Positions 1 to 5,668 of a stretch of 6,361 nucleotides of DNA are shown here, piece after piece. The notes under the pieces are model-generated. The model was not told where the DNA came from. It saw only the letters and a list, made by a program, of their open reading frames with translations, and searched no databases. This DNA is from Anaerolineales bacterium. Lineage in GTDB: Bacteria > Chloroflexota > Anaerolineae > Anaerolineales > E44-bin32. A program made the translations under genes and the position numbers. How positions within the stretch are numbered: the stretch's first letter is position 1; every line of letters starts with the position of its first letter. The stretch lies in contig JAGLGG010000048.1 of assembly GCA_023144145.1 (NCBI GenBank), positions 1-6,361 on the forward strand, in the 5' to 3' direction.

Positions 1-1008
1 GCAGAAACCAAGGCGCCTGTTGACGATGAACCAGAAGTCGTCGCTGAAGTCGAGGAACCTGCAGAAGCCAAGGCGTCTGTTGACGCGCCTGCTGACGATG
101 AATCAGAAGCCGTCGCTGAAGTTGATGAATCTGCAGAAGCCAAGGCGTCTGTTGACGCGTCAATTGACGTGTCAGTAGACGATGAACCAGAAGCCGTCGC
201 TGAAGTCGAGGAACCTGCAGAAGCCAAGGCGTCTGTTGACGCGCCAGCTGACGATGAACCAGAAGCCGTCGATGAAGTTGAGGAACCTGCAGAAGCCAAG
301 GCGTCTGTTGACGCGTCAATTGACGTGTCAGTAGACGATGAACCAGAAGCCGTCGCTGAAGTCGAGGAACCTGCAGAAGCCGTCGCTGAAGCTGAGGAAC
401 CTGCAGAAGCCGAAGCGTCAGATGACGTGTCAATTGACGTGTCAGTTGACGATGACTCCGTGGAACAAGATGAGGTTGTGGAGGACGACAGGCATTGGTA
501 CGTCGTGCACTGTTATTCAGGTTATGAGAACAAAGTTCGACATAATTTGGAACAGCGTATCGAGACGATGGGTATGAAGTCAGAAATCTTCGATGTCGTC
601 GTCCCAACTGAAGAAGAGATAGAAATAAAAGACGGGAAAAAACGAACTGTTGAGCGCCGCGTGTTCCCAGGCTATATCTTGGTGCAGATGATCCTGTCGG
701 AAGAGTCTTGGTATGTGGTGCGGAACACCCCAGGGGTCACGGGCTTCGTGGGTATGGGAAACGAGCCAACACCGTTGAGGCCAGAAGAAGTCGCATCCAT
801 CGTGAAGCGCATGGAAGCGGAGGCACCACGTATCAAGGTGACCTATTCACTTGGTCAGAAGGTCCGCATTATTGATGGCCCTTTCAACGATTTCATCGGA
901 ACAGTCGATGATATCGATATGGAGAGAGCCAAAGTTCGTGTGATGGTCTCATTTTTCGGAAGGGATACGCCAGTAGAACTTGATTTTTTGCAGGTTGAGA
1001 AGGCATAA
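1..1008 (+). CDS. nusG: NusG transcription elongation/termination factor with long acidic repeat extension (5' partial)
   Basis: NusG binds the RNA polymerase clamp through its NGN domain and contacts Rho or ribosomal protein S10 through its KOW domain. Frame 1 is open from the first base, giving 335 visible codons; the family is usually about 175-190 residues. Visible residues 1-163 are low-complexity Asp/Glu/Ala/Val/Pro/Ser with only five Lys and no Arg or His. The NGN domain starts near W166 (HWYVVHCYSGYE) and includes VFPGYILVQM at about 221-230, followed by the PGVTGFVG strand. The C-terminal KOW domain contains GQKVRIIDGPFNDFIGTV at about 285-302 and ends in LQVEKA. A GTG at 169 could be read as a start, but it lies inside a repeat unit, has no Shine-Dalgarno before it, and the same repeat coding continues upstream, so the real start is left of the window. 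rplK follows, the standard nusG-rplK-rplA order. Family call is certain; the role of the extension is unknown. Some actinobacterial NusG proteins also carry acidic N-terminal extensions. Confidence 0.96.
   Translation, partial: AETKAPVDDEPEVVAEVEEPAEAKASVDAPADDESEAVAEVDESAEAKASVDASIDVSVDDEPEAVAEVEEPAEAKASVDAPADDEPEAVDEVEEPAEAKASVDASIDVSVDDEPEAVAEVEEPAEAVAEAEEPAEAEASDDVSIDVSVDDDSVEQDEVVEDDRHWYVVHCYSGYENKVRHNLEQRIETMGMKSEIFDVVVPTEEEIEIKDGKKRTVERRVFPGYILVQMILSEESWYVVRNTPGVTGFVGMGNEPTPLRPEEVASIVKRMEAEAPRIKVTYSLGQKVRIIDGPFNDFIGTVDDIDMERAKVRVMVSFFGRDTPVELDFLQVEKA
25..450 (+). repeat. In-frame higher-order tandem repeat in the nusG 5' region
   Basis: Units begin at DDE(P/S)EAV. Unit 1 (25-96) and unit 3 (181-252) are 24 codons and carry the APAD insert. 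Unit 2 (97-180) and unit 4 (253-336) are 28 codons and carry ASIDVSVD instead. The pair 25-180 recurs as 181-336 with only 6 differences in 156 nt by my count. Unit 5 (337-450) is degenerate: a 30-nt segment (352-381) is repeated at 382-411, the Lys codon is lost, and the unit ends with a doubled DV(S)ID motif. All unit lengths are multiples of three, so copy-number change keeps the frame. The array continues past the left edge, since bases 1-24 look like the end of another unit. Probable origin is slippage or recombination between units (inference). Confidence 0.93.
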
Positions 1009-1011
1009 AGA

Positions 1012-1100
1012 AGCTAACAGCTATCAGCTGTCAGCAAGAACAAATAGGATATTTCGCCCTCAGTTTTTTGCTGACCACTGACTACTGACTACTGAATACT
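1012..1100. repeat. Two inverted arrays of 7-nt repeats between nusG and rplK
   Basis: The left array reads agctaac, agctatc, agctgtc, then agcaa (1012-1037). The right array reads ctgacca, ctgacta, ctgacta, ctgaata, ct (1071-1100). The reverse complement of the left array aligns unit by unit with the right one. The best stem pairs gtcagcaagaa (1030-1040) with ttttttgctgac (1064-1075) and encloses about 24 nt; a smaller hairpin acagct-atc-agctgt sits at 1017-1031. The right array ends directly at the rplK Shine-Dalgarno. There is no 3' T-tract, so it is not a standard terminator. This 104-nt gap shows no promoter I can support. Confidence 0.75.
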
Positions 1101-1112
1101 TAAGGAGAAAAT

Positions 1113-1538
1113 GTGGCAAAGAAATTAAAGACTGTTCTACGTTTGCAGATCCAAGCGGGAAAAGCCAATCCAGCTCCACCCATTGGTCCAGCGTTAGCAC
1201 CCCATGGGATCAATTTGATGGCTTTCTGCAAGGATTACAACGCAAGAACCTCAAGCAAAATGGGTGAAATCATTCCAGCAGAAATCAGTATCTTTTCTGA
1301 TGGATCTTTCAGTTTTATTTTGAAGACACCTCCAACTGCCGTATTACTGCGAAAGGCTGCGGGCGTTGAAAAAGGTTCCGCCGAGCCCAATCGCGAGAAA
1401 GTCGGAAGTGTGACATCGGATCAAATTCGTGAAATTGCAGACATTAAGATGAAGGATCTTAATGCCGTTGATGTCGAAGGGGCAATGCGCCAAATCGAGG
1501 GGACGGCGAGGAACATGGGAATCGTAATCGAGGATTGA
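1113..1538 (+). CDS. rplK: 50S ribosomal protein L11
   Basis: L11 is part of the GTPase-associated centre of the 50S subunit, binding 23S rRNA at the base of the L10-L7/L12 stalk and taking part in factor binding and the stringent response. The 141 residues match the usual family length. The N-terminal domain has the proline-rich helix region with PAPPIGPALAPHGINL at 20-35 and FCKDYNA at 38-44. The hinge is KTPPTAVLLRKAAG at 71-84. The C-terminal RNA-binding domain ends with the L11 signature region IEGTARNMGIVIED at 128-141. The start is a GTG at 1113, chosen because aaggag (1102-1107) sits 5 nt upstream and the protein opens with the typical MAKK. An ATG at 1111 is out of frame and stops after five codons. 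rplA follows after 46 nt, so the two are very probably cotranscribed. Confidence 0.98.
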   Translation: MAKKLKTVLRLQIQAGKANPAPPIGPALAPHGINLMAFCKDYNARTSSKMGEIIPAEISIFSDGSFSFILKTPPTAVLLRKAAGVEKGSAEPNREKVGSVTSDQIREIADIKMKDLNAVDVEGAMRQIEGTARNMGIVIED

Positions 1539-1584
1539 GTGGGAGGGCCTTGAACTGGACCCGCAAACACCACAAGGAGATTTT

Positions 1585-2295
1585 ATGACTAAAAGAGGCA
1601 AAAAATATCGAGAGGCTGCCGAAAAAATTGATCGAGATCGACTTTATGAGCCACGGCAGGCGATCGAACTAACCAAAGAGACGTCAATTTCGAAATTCGA
1701 CGGGACTGTGGAGGTCCACATTCGGCTGGGTGTTGACCCTCGTCACGCAGATCAGTTGGTGCGTGAAACCGTCATGCTGCCCCATGGTCTTGGTAAAACT
1801 GTGACGGTTTTAGTCTTTGCTGAGGGGGATGATGCTCGAGCAGCAACAGAGGCCGGAGCCGATTACATAGCTGATGATGAGATTATCGAAAAAATTCAAG
1901 GCGGGTGGTTTGAGTTTGATTCCACTGTGGCAGTCCCTGAAATGATGGGAAAAGTTGGGCGGCTTGGAAAGATTCTTGGTCCACGTGGCTTAATGCCTAA
2001 TCCAAAGGCAGGGACTGTGGTTCCAGGGGATGACCTGCCGCGTGTTATTAATGAACTGAAGGCAGGGCGCGTTGAATTTAGAGCAGATAGAACTGCAAAT
2101 ATTCATGTGCCCATCGGAAAAGCCTCATTTGAGGCGGAAAAACTTTATGAAAATATGGCTGCCCTTATGGAAGTTGTTAAGAGAGCACGCCCTGCATCTG
2201 CCAAAGGAACATACCTTCGCAAAGTAACCCTGACGTCCACAATGGGCCCTGGGATAAGAGTTGATCCAATTGAGGCCGAGGCAATGGCCGAATAA
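1585..2295 (+). CDS. rplA: 50S ribosomal protein L1
   Basis: L1 binds the mobile L1 stalk of 23S rRNA and helps release deacylated tRNA from the E site; in many bacteria it also represses its own rplK-rplA mRNA. The 236 residues are normal length. Landmarks in order are the basic N-terminus MTKRGKKYR, the domain I strand TVEVHIRLGVDPRHADQLVR at 41-60, the domain II motif GADYIADDEI at 91-100, the L1 signature GRLGKILGPRGLMPNPKAGT at 125-144, then the return strand of domain I with IHVPIGKASF at 173-182 and the C-terminal LTSTMGPGIRVDP. The ATG has aaggag (1574-1579) 5 nt upstream. I looked for an L1-binding mimic around rplK and rplA and could not support one by eye. The downstream 211 nt hold the rplJ regulatory region. 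Confidence 0.98.
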   Translation: MTKRGKKYREAAEKIDRDRLYEPRQAIELTKETSISKFDGTVEVHIRLGVDPRHADQLVRETVMLPHGLGKTVTVLVFAEGDDARAATEAGADYIADDEIIEKIQGGWFEFDSTVAVPEMMGKVGRLGKILGPRGLMPNPKAGTVVPGDDLPRVINELKAGRVEFRADRTANIHVPIGKASFEAEKLYENMAALMEVVKRARPASAKGTYLRKVTLTSTMGPGIRVDPIEAEAMAE

Positions 2296-2324
2296 GAGGG
2301 TGGAAAAAAAATAATCTAGATATT

Positions 2325-2333
2325 TGGTACAAT
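2325..2333 (+). promoter_or_regulatory. Extended -10 promoter for rplJL
   Basis: The sequence TGGTACAAT is an extended -10 element: TG, one base, then TACAAT at 2328-2333. No convincing -35 hexamer lies about 17 nt upstream, where there is only an A-run, which suits an extended -10 promoter. The predicted start near 2340 falls about 2 nt before the first helix of the L10 leader. That agreement is the main support. Read-through from rplA could also supply transcripts. Confidence 0.6.
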
Positions 2334-2339
2334 ATGTTC

Positions 2340-2486
2340 GGCTTCGCCTAAGACAGCGGGTGCCATTTATTCAAAGTGGCTTAATTTCCTGCCGAGGTGA
2401 AGATTCAGAGAAACACGTTCTTTGTTTTCTAAAAAAGACCCCCTGAATCTTTGCTTCACAATGCAATGCGAAGCAAAGATTTTTAT
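2340..2486 (+). promoter_or_regulatory. L10 leader: autoregulatory attenuator of rplJ-rplL
   Basis: The RNA can form P1 (cttcgcct 2342-2349 with aggtgaag 2395-2402), an asymmetric internal loop (aagaca against cg), P2 (gcggg 2356-2360 with cctgc 2388-2392) and P3 (gccat 2362-2366 with gtggc 2376-2380). This resembles the L10 leader family, in which L10-L7/L12 binds a kinked internal loop. An alternative 15-bp helix pairs gaggtgaagattcag (2394-2408) with ctgaatctttgcttc (2443-2457), three pairs being G-U. It consumes the whole 3' strand of P1 and the whole 5' arm of the downstream terminator except its loop side. Formation of P1, favoured by bound L10 complex, therefore frees the terminator. 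The pairing is seen in the sequence; ligand and direction of control follow from the family. Confidence 0.88.
2446..2486 (+). terminator. Conditional intrinsic terminator in the rplJ leader
   Basis: A perfect 12-bp stem pairs 2446-2457 with 2470-2481, with core ctttgcttc against gaagcaaag. The loop is 12 nt, and a T-rich run (tttttatt) begins at 2480. It sits just ahead of the rplJ Shine-Dalgarno, and its 5' arm is shared with the antiterminator, so it acts as the off state of the leader switch. Confidence 0.88.
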
Positions 2487-2490
2487 TATG

Positions 2491-2500
2491 AAGGAGGTGA
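2491..2500 (+). promoter_or_regulatory. Strong Shine-Dalgarno that fixes the rplJ start
   Basis: The sequence aaggaggtga is fully complementary to the canonical 3' end of 16S rRNA. It abuts a GTG at 2501, too close to be used, but lies 9 nt (from aggagg) before the TTG at 2507. This favours the TTG. It lies outside the terminator stem, so the switch acts on transcription rather than by hiding this site. Confidence 0.8.
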
Positions 2501-2506
2501 GTGACT

Positions 2507-3049
2507 TTGGCGATAAGCAAAGAAAAGAAGGAAGAACTCGTTGCAAATTATCAGGATCTTCTGACGAATAGTAATGGGATCATCATAACATCCTACTCAG
2601 GCGTATCTGTTAAAGAGCTCGAAGTAGTTCGTCGAAAAATCCGCGATTTAGGTGGAGAGTTTCATATAGTAAAGAATACACTCTTCGCTTTGGCAATGAA
2701 TGAAGTGGGAATGTCGCTGCCGGAGGAGACCTATACCGGAACCACAGCAATAGGATTTGCTAATGAGGAAATCCCGGCTGTCGCAAAGGTGATTGTCGAT
2801 TTGGCACGAGATGTGGAGTCGGTAAGTCTCAAAGGCGGATTAATCGAAAAAATCACCTATGATGCCGCTCAAGTTGAAATGATGGCAGATCTACCACCGC
2901 TTCCAGTTCTTAGAGCTCAACTGCTCAGTATACTGCAAGCGCCCGGAAGCAGAATCGCGATGGTCTTGGCGAGTTCAGTGCGGCAACTGGTGAATGTAAC
3001 CAAAGCATTTGCTGATACAGAAGAAGCGAATGCCGCCGCACCTGCATAA
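2507..3049 (+). CDS. rplJ: 50S ribosomal protein L10
   Basis: L10 forms the base of the ribosomal stalk: its N-terminal domain binds 23S rRNA next to L11 and its long C-terminal helix carries L7/L12 dimers. From the TTG at 2507 the protein has 180 residues, a normal length, and begins MAISKEKKEELV, the usual opening of bacterial L10. The GTG two codons earlier would add MT and leaves only 3 nt after the Shine-Dalgarno. Landmarks are SYSGVSVKELEVVRRKIR at 29-46, FHIVKNTLFALA at 52-63, TGTTAIGFA at 77-85, and the stalk helix LPPLPVLRAQLLSILQAPGS at 129-148, continuing to about 170. The tail is Ala-rich and disordered in appearance. Expression is probably limited by the preceding leader, to which the L10-L7/L12 complex would bind. 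Confidence 0.97.
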   Translation: MAISKEKKEELVANYQDLLTNSNGIIITSYSGVSVKELEVVRRKIRDLGGEFHIVKNTLFALAMNEVGMSLPEETYTGTTAIGFANEEIPAVAKVIVDLARDVESVSLKGGLIEKITYDAAQVEMMADLPPLPVLRAQLLSILQAPGSRIAMVLASSVRQLVNVTKAFADTEEANAAAPA

Positions 3050-3098
3050 GCAACGAAAATATTAAAAATATGCGAATTTATTTAGGAGAATATGTGAA

Positions 3099-3473
3099 AT
3101 GGCTGATATTGAAAAAATTGCTGACCAATTGAGTGAACTTACTGTGCTCGAGGCTGCGGAACTCACGAAGCTGCTTGAGGAGAAGTGGGGAGTGTCCGCT
3201 GCTGCTCCCGTTGCAGTGGGAGCGATGCTGGCTGGGGGAGCAGCAGAGCCTGTTGAGGAGAAGACCGAATTTGATGTCATTCTAAAGGAAATCGGGCCTA
3301 AGAAGATTGATGTGATCAAGGCCATTCGGCAGATTACGAGCCTCGGCTTGAAAGACGCGAAAGAGATGTCCGAAACCGCTGGTGTAAAGGTTCTTGAGCA
3401 GGCAGGTAAAGAAGCCGCACAAGACGCCAAGAGTAAACTGGAAACCGCGGGTGCAGTTGTAGAACTTGCGTAG
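3099..3473 (+). CDS. rplL: 50S ribosomal protein L7/L12
   Basis: L7/L12 is the multicopy stalk protein that recruits and activates translational GTPases. The 124 residues match the family. The N-terminal dimerisation helices (about 1-32, ending EEKWGVSAAA) bind L10. A flexible Ala/Gly-rich hinge covers about 33-54, and the C-terminal domain begins EKTEFDVILKEIGPKKIDVIK at 54-74, with helix AIRQITSLGLKDAKEM and final strand AGAVVELA. At 90-96 it reads MSETAGV where many relatives have a Leu-Val-Glu stretch; this is a mild divergence. aggag at 3084-3088 lies 10 nt before the ATG, with an out-of-frame ATG-TGA pair between them. The 49-nt spacer after rplJ is AT-rich, which may help the higher translation this protein needs (inference). 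Confidence 0.98.
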   Translation: MADIEKIADQLSELTVLEAAELTKLLEEKWGVSAAAPVAVGAMLAGGAAEPVEEKTEFDVILKEIGPKKIDVIKAIRQITSLGLKDAKEMSETAGVKVLEQAGKEAAQDAKSKLETAGAVVELA

Positions 3474-3491
3474 CGTGTTGATAGGCTTATT

Positions 3492-3519
3492 GAAGCCGCC
3501 AACTTTGGCGGCTTCTCTG
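3492..3519 (+). terminator. Intrinsic terminator after rplL
   Basis: gaagccgcca (3492-3501) pairs with tggcggcttc (3506-3515), a GC-rich stem of 10 bp with a 4-nt loop. The trailing sequence tctgttta is only moderately T-rich. It starts 18 nt after the rplL stop and marks the end of the ribosomal operon, separating it from the two-component genes. Confidence 0.75.
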
Positions 3520-3546
3520 TTTACCCCGTTGGAAAATGTTTCAATG

Positions 3547-3555
3547 TGGTATATT
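3547..3555 (+). promoter_or_regulatory. Putative extended -10 promoter of the two-component operon
   Basis: TGGTATATT has the same layout as the rplJ promoter (TGG followed by a TATAAT-like hexamer at 3550-3555). A weak -35 candidate, TTGGAA at 3529-3534, is 15 nt upstream, which is short. The predicted start near 3562 leaves a leader of about 17 nt. Its position just after a terminator and before the regulator supports it. No repeated operator half-sites were seen. Confidence 0.5.
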
Positions 3556-3578
3556 CCTCGATATGAAGTGGGGGCGTT

Positions 3579-4256
3579 ATGCGAGAAAGAATTTTGATCA
3601 TTGAAGATGATGATCGGATCCTACAATTCATTCGACGCGGATTAACTTACGAAGGCTTTAAGGTTGAGACCGCTGAAGATGGTCCCACCGGTTTGGCATC
3701 TGCAAGAGATATACCTCCCGATCTGGTTATACTTGACTGGATGCTTCCTGGAATGGATGGTTTGGAGGTGTGTCGTCGTTTGCGCGCGGCTGGCGAGATA
3801 CCGATATTGATGTTGACTGCCAAAGATTCGGTGCCAGATCGAGTTGAAGGTCTTGATGCGGGTGCGGATGATTACTTGGTCAAACCGTTCGATTTTGATG
3901 AATTGCTTGCTAGAATTCGCGCCCTTCTGCGCCGGACGAAGTCAAGCGGCCCAGATATCTTATCATTCGCCGATCTCAAACTGGATACCGGCACCCACCT
4001 AGCCTCGCGGGGTGACCGATCGATCGAACTCACAGCGAAAGAATATGAGCTGCTGGAGCTGTTATTACGCCATCCAAGGCAGGTTCTTACACGCGATGTG
4101 ATTTATGACCGCGTTTGGGGCTATGATTTCGGTGGTGAAAGCAATATTATCGAAGTTTATGTCCGTTATATTCGCCAGAAGACTGAGGAAGAAGGCGAAC
4201 CTCGTTTGATCCACACTGTCCGAGGTGTTGGCTACGTCCTACGGGAATCAATTTGA
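3579..4256 (+). CDS. OmpR/PhoB-family response regulator
   Basis: A cytoplasmic DNA-binding regulator switched by phosphorylation. The receiver domain (about 1-118) has the acidic pocket E9-D10-D11, phospho-acceptor D53 in DLVILDWMLPGMDG, switch threonine T80 in MLTAKD and lysine K102 in YLVKPF, so all key residues are present. A short linker leads to a winged-helix domain (about 128-223) with LTAKEYELLELLLRHP at 151-166, the recognition-helix region NIIEVYVRYIRQK at 189-201 and the wing IHTVRGVGYVL at 211-221. The length of 225 residues is typical. The start ATG is preceded by a G-rich stretch (3570-3574) that is a poor Shine-Dalgarno. The cognate kinase follows with a 4-nt overlap. The regulated genes cannot be told from sequence; closest-looking named relatives are MprA/RppA-type regulators, but I do not assign a symbol. 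Confidence 0.95.
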   Translation: MRERILIIEDDDRILQFIRRGLTYEGFKVETAEDGPTGLASARDIPPDLVILDWMLPGMDGLEVCRRLRAAGEIPILMLTAKDSVPDRVEGLDAGADDYLVKPFDFDELLARIRALLRRTKSSGPDILSFADLKLDTGTHLASRGDRSIELTAKEYELLELLLRHPRQVLTRDVIYDRVWGYDFGGESNIIEVYVRYIRQKTEEEGEPRLIHTVRGVGYVLRESI

Positions 4257-5647
4257 CGCTACGCGCTCGCTTAACCCTATGGTATACGACTTTCCTGACA
4301 GGAGTCCTTGTAGTTTTCGGGATCGTTGTTTACCTGATGCTATCCTTCAGCCTCACTCGTCAAGTCGAGGATACTTTGGAAAGAACGGCTGACGATATCC
4401 TCAGGGCAAGCCAGGTGAGTATTGGGGGCATTCCCCTTTCAAGTATCCAACTCGAACTTGATCTTACTGCCAATGTTTTTGTTCAGGTTTTTGATAGCGA
4501 GAGAGACCTTCTTCGACAAACGATGAATTTCCCTGAAGTTGGACATTCATTTGACGATGAGGCCTTGAACACCGAAGTGCCTTTATTTACGAGTATGAAC
4601 TTCGGAGATGCTCGGATCCGAGTTCTCACCGTTCCGGTCTACGATGAAGGGAATAATAACATCATAGGGTACATACAATTGGCGGAAACGCTGGCGACTG
4701 TCGATCAGGCGCGCGAGCTACTCCTTTTTATCCTGATAGGTGGTGCCCTGATTGCTGTTGGTGTATCTGCAGTTGTTGGATGGGTCACTGCAGAAACCGC
4801 GCTTCGTCCCATTGGAGAATTGACCGAGTCGGCAATAAATATTACGCGAGCAGACGACCTTTCCCGCCGTATTCCTCAAACAAGCCCCGCGAATGATGAA
4901 GTAGGTCAATTGATATTGGCATTCAACGAAACCCTTGAAAGGTTAGAAAATCTCTTCGAAACCCAACGTAGGTTCATAGCTGATGTTTCTCATGAACTAC
5001 GTACACCGCTGACTGCCATCCGTGGTAATGTTGATCTAATCCGCCGGATGGGAGAGGCGGATTCCATCTCTTTGGATGCCATCACTGCTGAAGTTGAGCG
5101 GATGACCAGGATGGTTCGCGACCTTCTATTGCTGGTGCAAGCTGAGACGGGAAAGCTTCCATTGGCGCAGGAATTAGTGGAACTGGACACCTTGATGCTA
5201 GAAGTGTATCAACAGGCGAAAGTGTTATCGGCTGAACGAGTAGTAGTCAAAATCGGAAATGAAGATCAGGCTCGAGTGATGGGTGATCGAGATCGAATAA
5301 AACAGGTGATGCTCAATTTGGCCGCTAATGCACTTGAACACACACCTGAAGGCGGAAGTGTCACTTTTGGATTATCCTGTGATGTGGATCATGCCAGGTT
5401 TACGGTCACAGACACAGGGTCAGGTATACCCAAAGCTGAGCTTCCGCATATCTTTGAGCGGTTCTACCGGGTTGATCCTTCACGAAAGCGACGTGATCAG
5501 GGGGGAGCTGGATTGGGTCTCTCAATTGCCTATTGGATCATTCGCATCCACAACGGCAGGATCGAAGTCGCCTCGGAAGAGGGTCAGGGAACTACATTCT
5601 CGGTTTGGTTGCCACTTGCAGATGGTGCCTGTAAGGAGGGAGAATAG
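4253..5647 (+). CDS. Membrane sensor histidine kinase, partner of the preceding regulator
   Basis: A 464-residue HAMP-type kinase. The first transmembrane segment is about 9-33 and the second about 155-179; between them lies an extracytoplasmic sensor region of some 120 residues ending RVLTVPVYDEGNNNIIGYIQ, with no recognisable ligand motif. HAMP spans about 180-235. The dimerisation/phospho-acceptor domain has FIADVSHELRTPLTAIRGN, with H247 as the site. The ATPase domain has the N-box NLAANALEHTP (N355, N359), G1 DTGSGIP at 387-393, F-box IFERFYRVDPS and G2 GGAGLGLSI at 417-425, so it looks fully active. The TTG start at 4253 shares bases with the regulator's TGA (TTGA), has no strong Shine-Dalgarno and gives the usual opening MTLRARLTLWY. 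Translational coupling is likely. Confidence 0.95.
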   Translation: MTLRARLTLWYTTFLTGVLVVFGIVVYLMLSFSLTRQVEDTLERTADDILRASQVSIGGIPLSSIQLELDLTANVFVQVFDSERDLLRQTMNFPEVGHSFDDEALNTEVPLFTSMNFGDARIRVLTVPVYDEGNNNIIGYIQLAETLATVDQARELLLFILIGGALIAVGVSAVVGWVTAETALRPIGELTESAINITRADDLSRRIPQTSPANDEVGQLILAFNETLERLENLFETQRRFIADVSHELRTPLTAIRGNVDLIRRMGEADSISLDAITAEVERMTRMVRDLLLLVQAETGKLPLAQELVELDTLMLEVYQQAKVLSAERVVVKIGNEDQARVMGDRDRIKQVMLNLAANALEHTPEGGSVTFGLSCDVDHARFTVTDTGSGIPKAELPHIFERFYRVDPSRKRRDQGGAGLGLSIAYWIIRIHNGRIEVASEEGQGTTFSVWLPLADGACKEGE

Positions 5648-5668
5648 GAACGGGAACGAAATCCGTTC
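5648..5668. other. Short hairpin between convergent genes
   Basis: gaacgg (5648-5653) pairs with ccgttc (5663-5668), plus one G-U pair, around a 7-nt loop. It fills the 19-nt gap between the kinase stop and the transglycosylase stop and reaches into the latter. It has no T-tract on either strand, so a role as a weak bidirectional terminator is only possible. Confidence 0.35.

Noticed and set aside
169..171. GTG as the nusG start codon.
   Set aside because: It lies in the middle of a repeat unit without a ribosome site, and the same frame and repeat pattern extend to the left edge.
1..450. CRISPR-like or intergenic satellite repeat.
   Set aside because: Units are contiguous, differ in length by whole codons, have no unique spacers, and encode one continuous protein frame ending in NusG.
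338..577. An 79-codon open frame in another frame across the nusG repeats.
   Set aside because: It is open because the repeat DNA lacks stops in that frame. It has no Shine-Dalgarno, its product is a Lys/Gln/Leu-rich shadow, and it continues into clear nusG core coding.
1012..1075. Terminator between nusG and rplK.
   Set aside because: The T-run lies inside the 3' arm of the fold, not after it, on either strand. It does not fit an intrinsic terminator.
1539..1584. L1-binding autoregulatory site between rplK and rplA.
   Set aside because: I could not fold these 46 nt into a convincing mimic of the L1 site of 23S rRNA.
1344..1601. 85-codon minus-strand open frame over the end of rplK.
   Set aside because: Antisense shadow of rplK and of the rplA start; no ribosome site or recognisable motif.
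3062..3502. 146-codon minus-strand open frame over rplL.
   Set aside because: Exact antisense shadow of a highly conserved gene; Ser/Ala-rich product with no recognisable domain.
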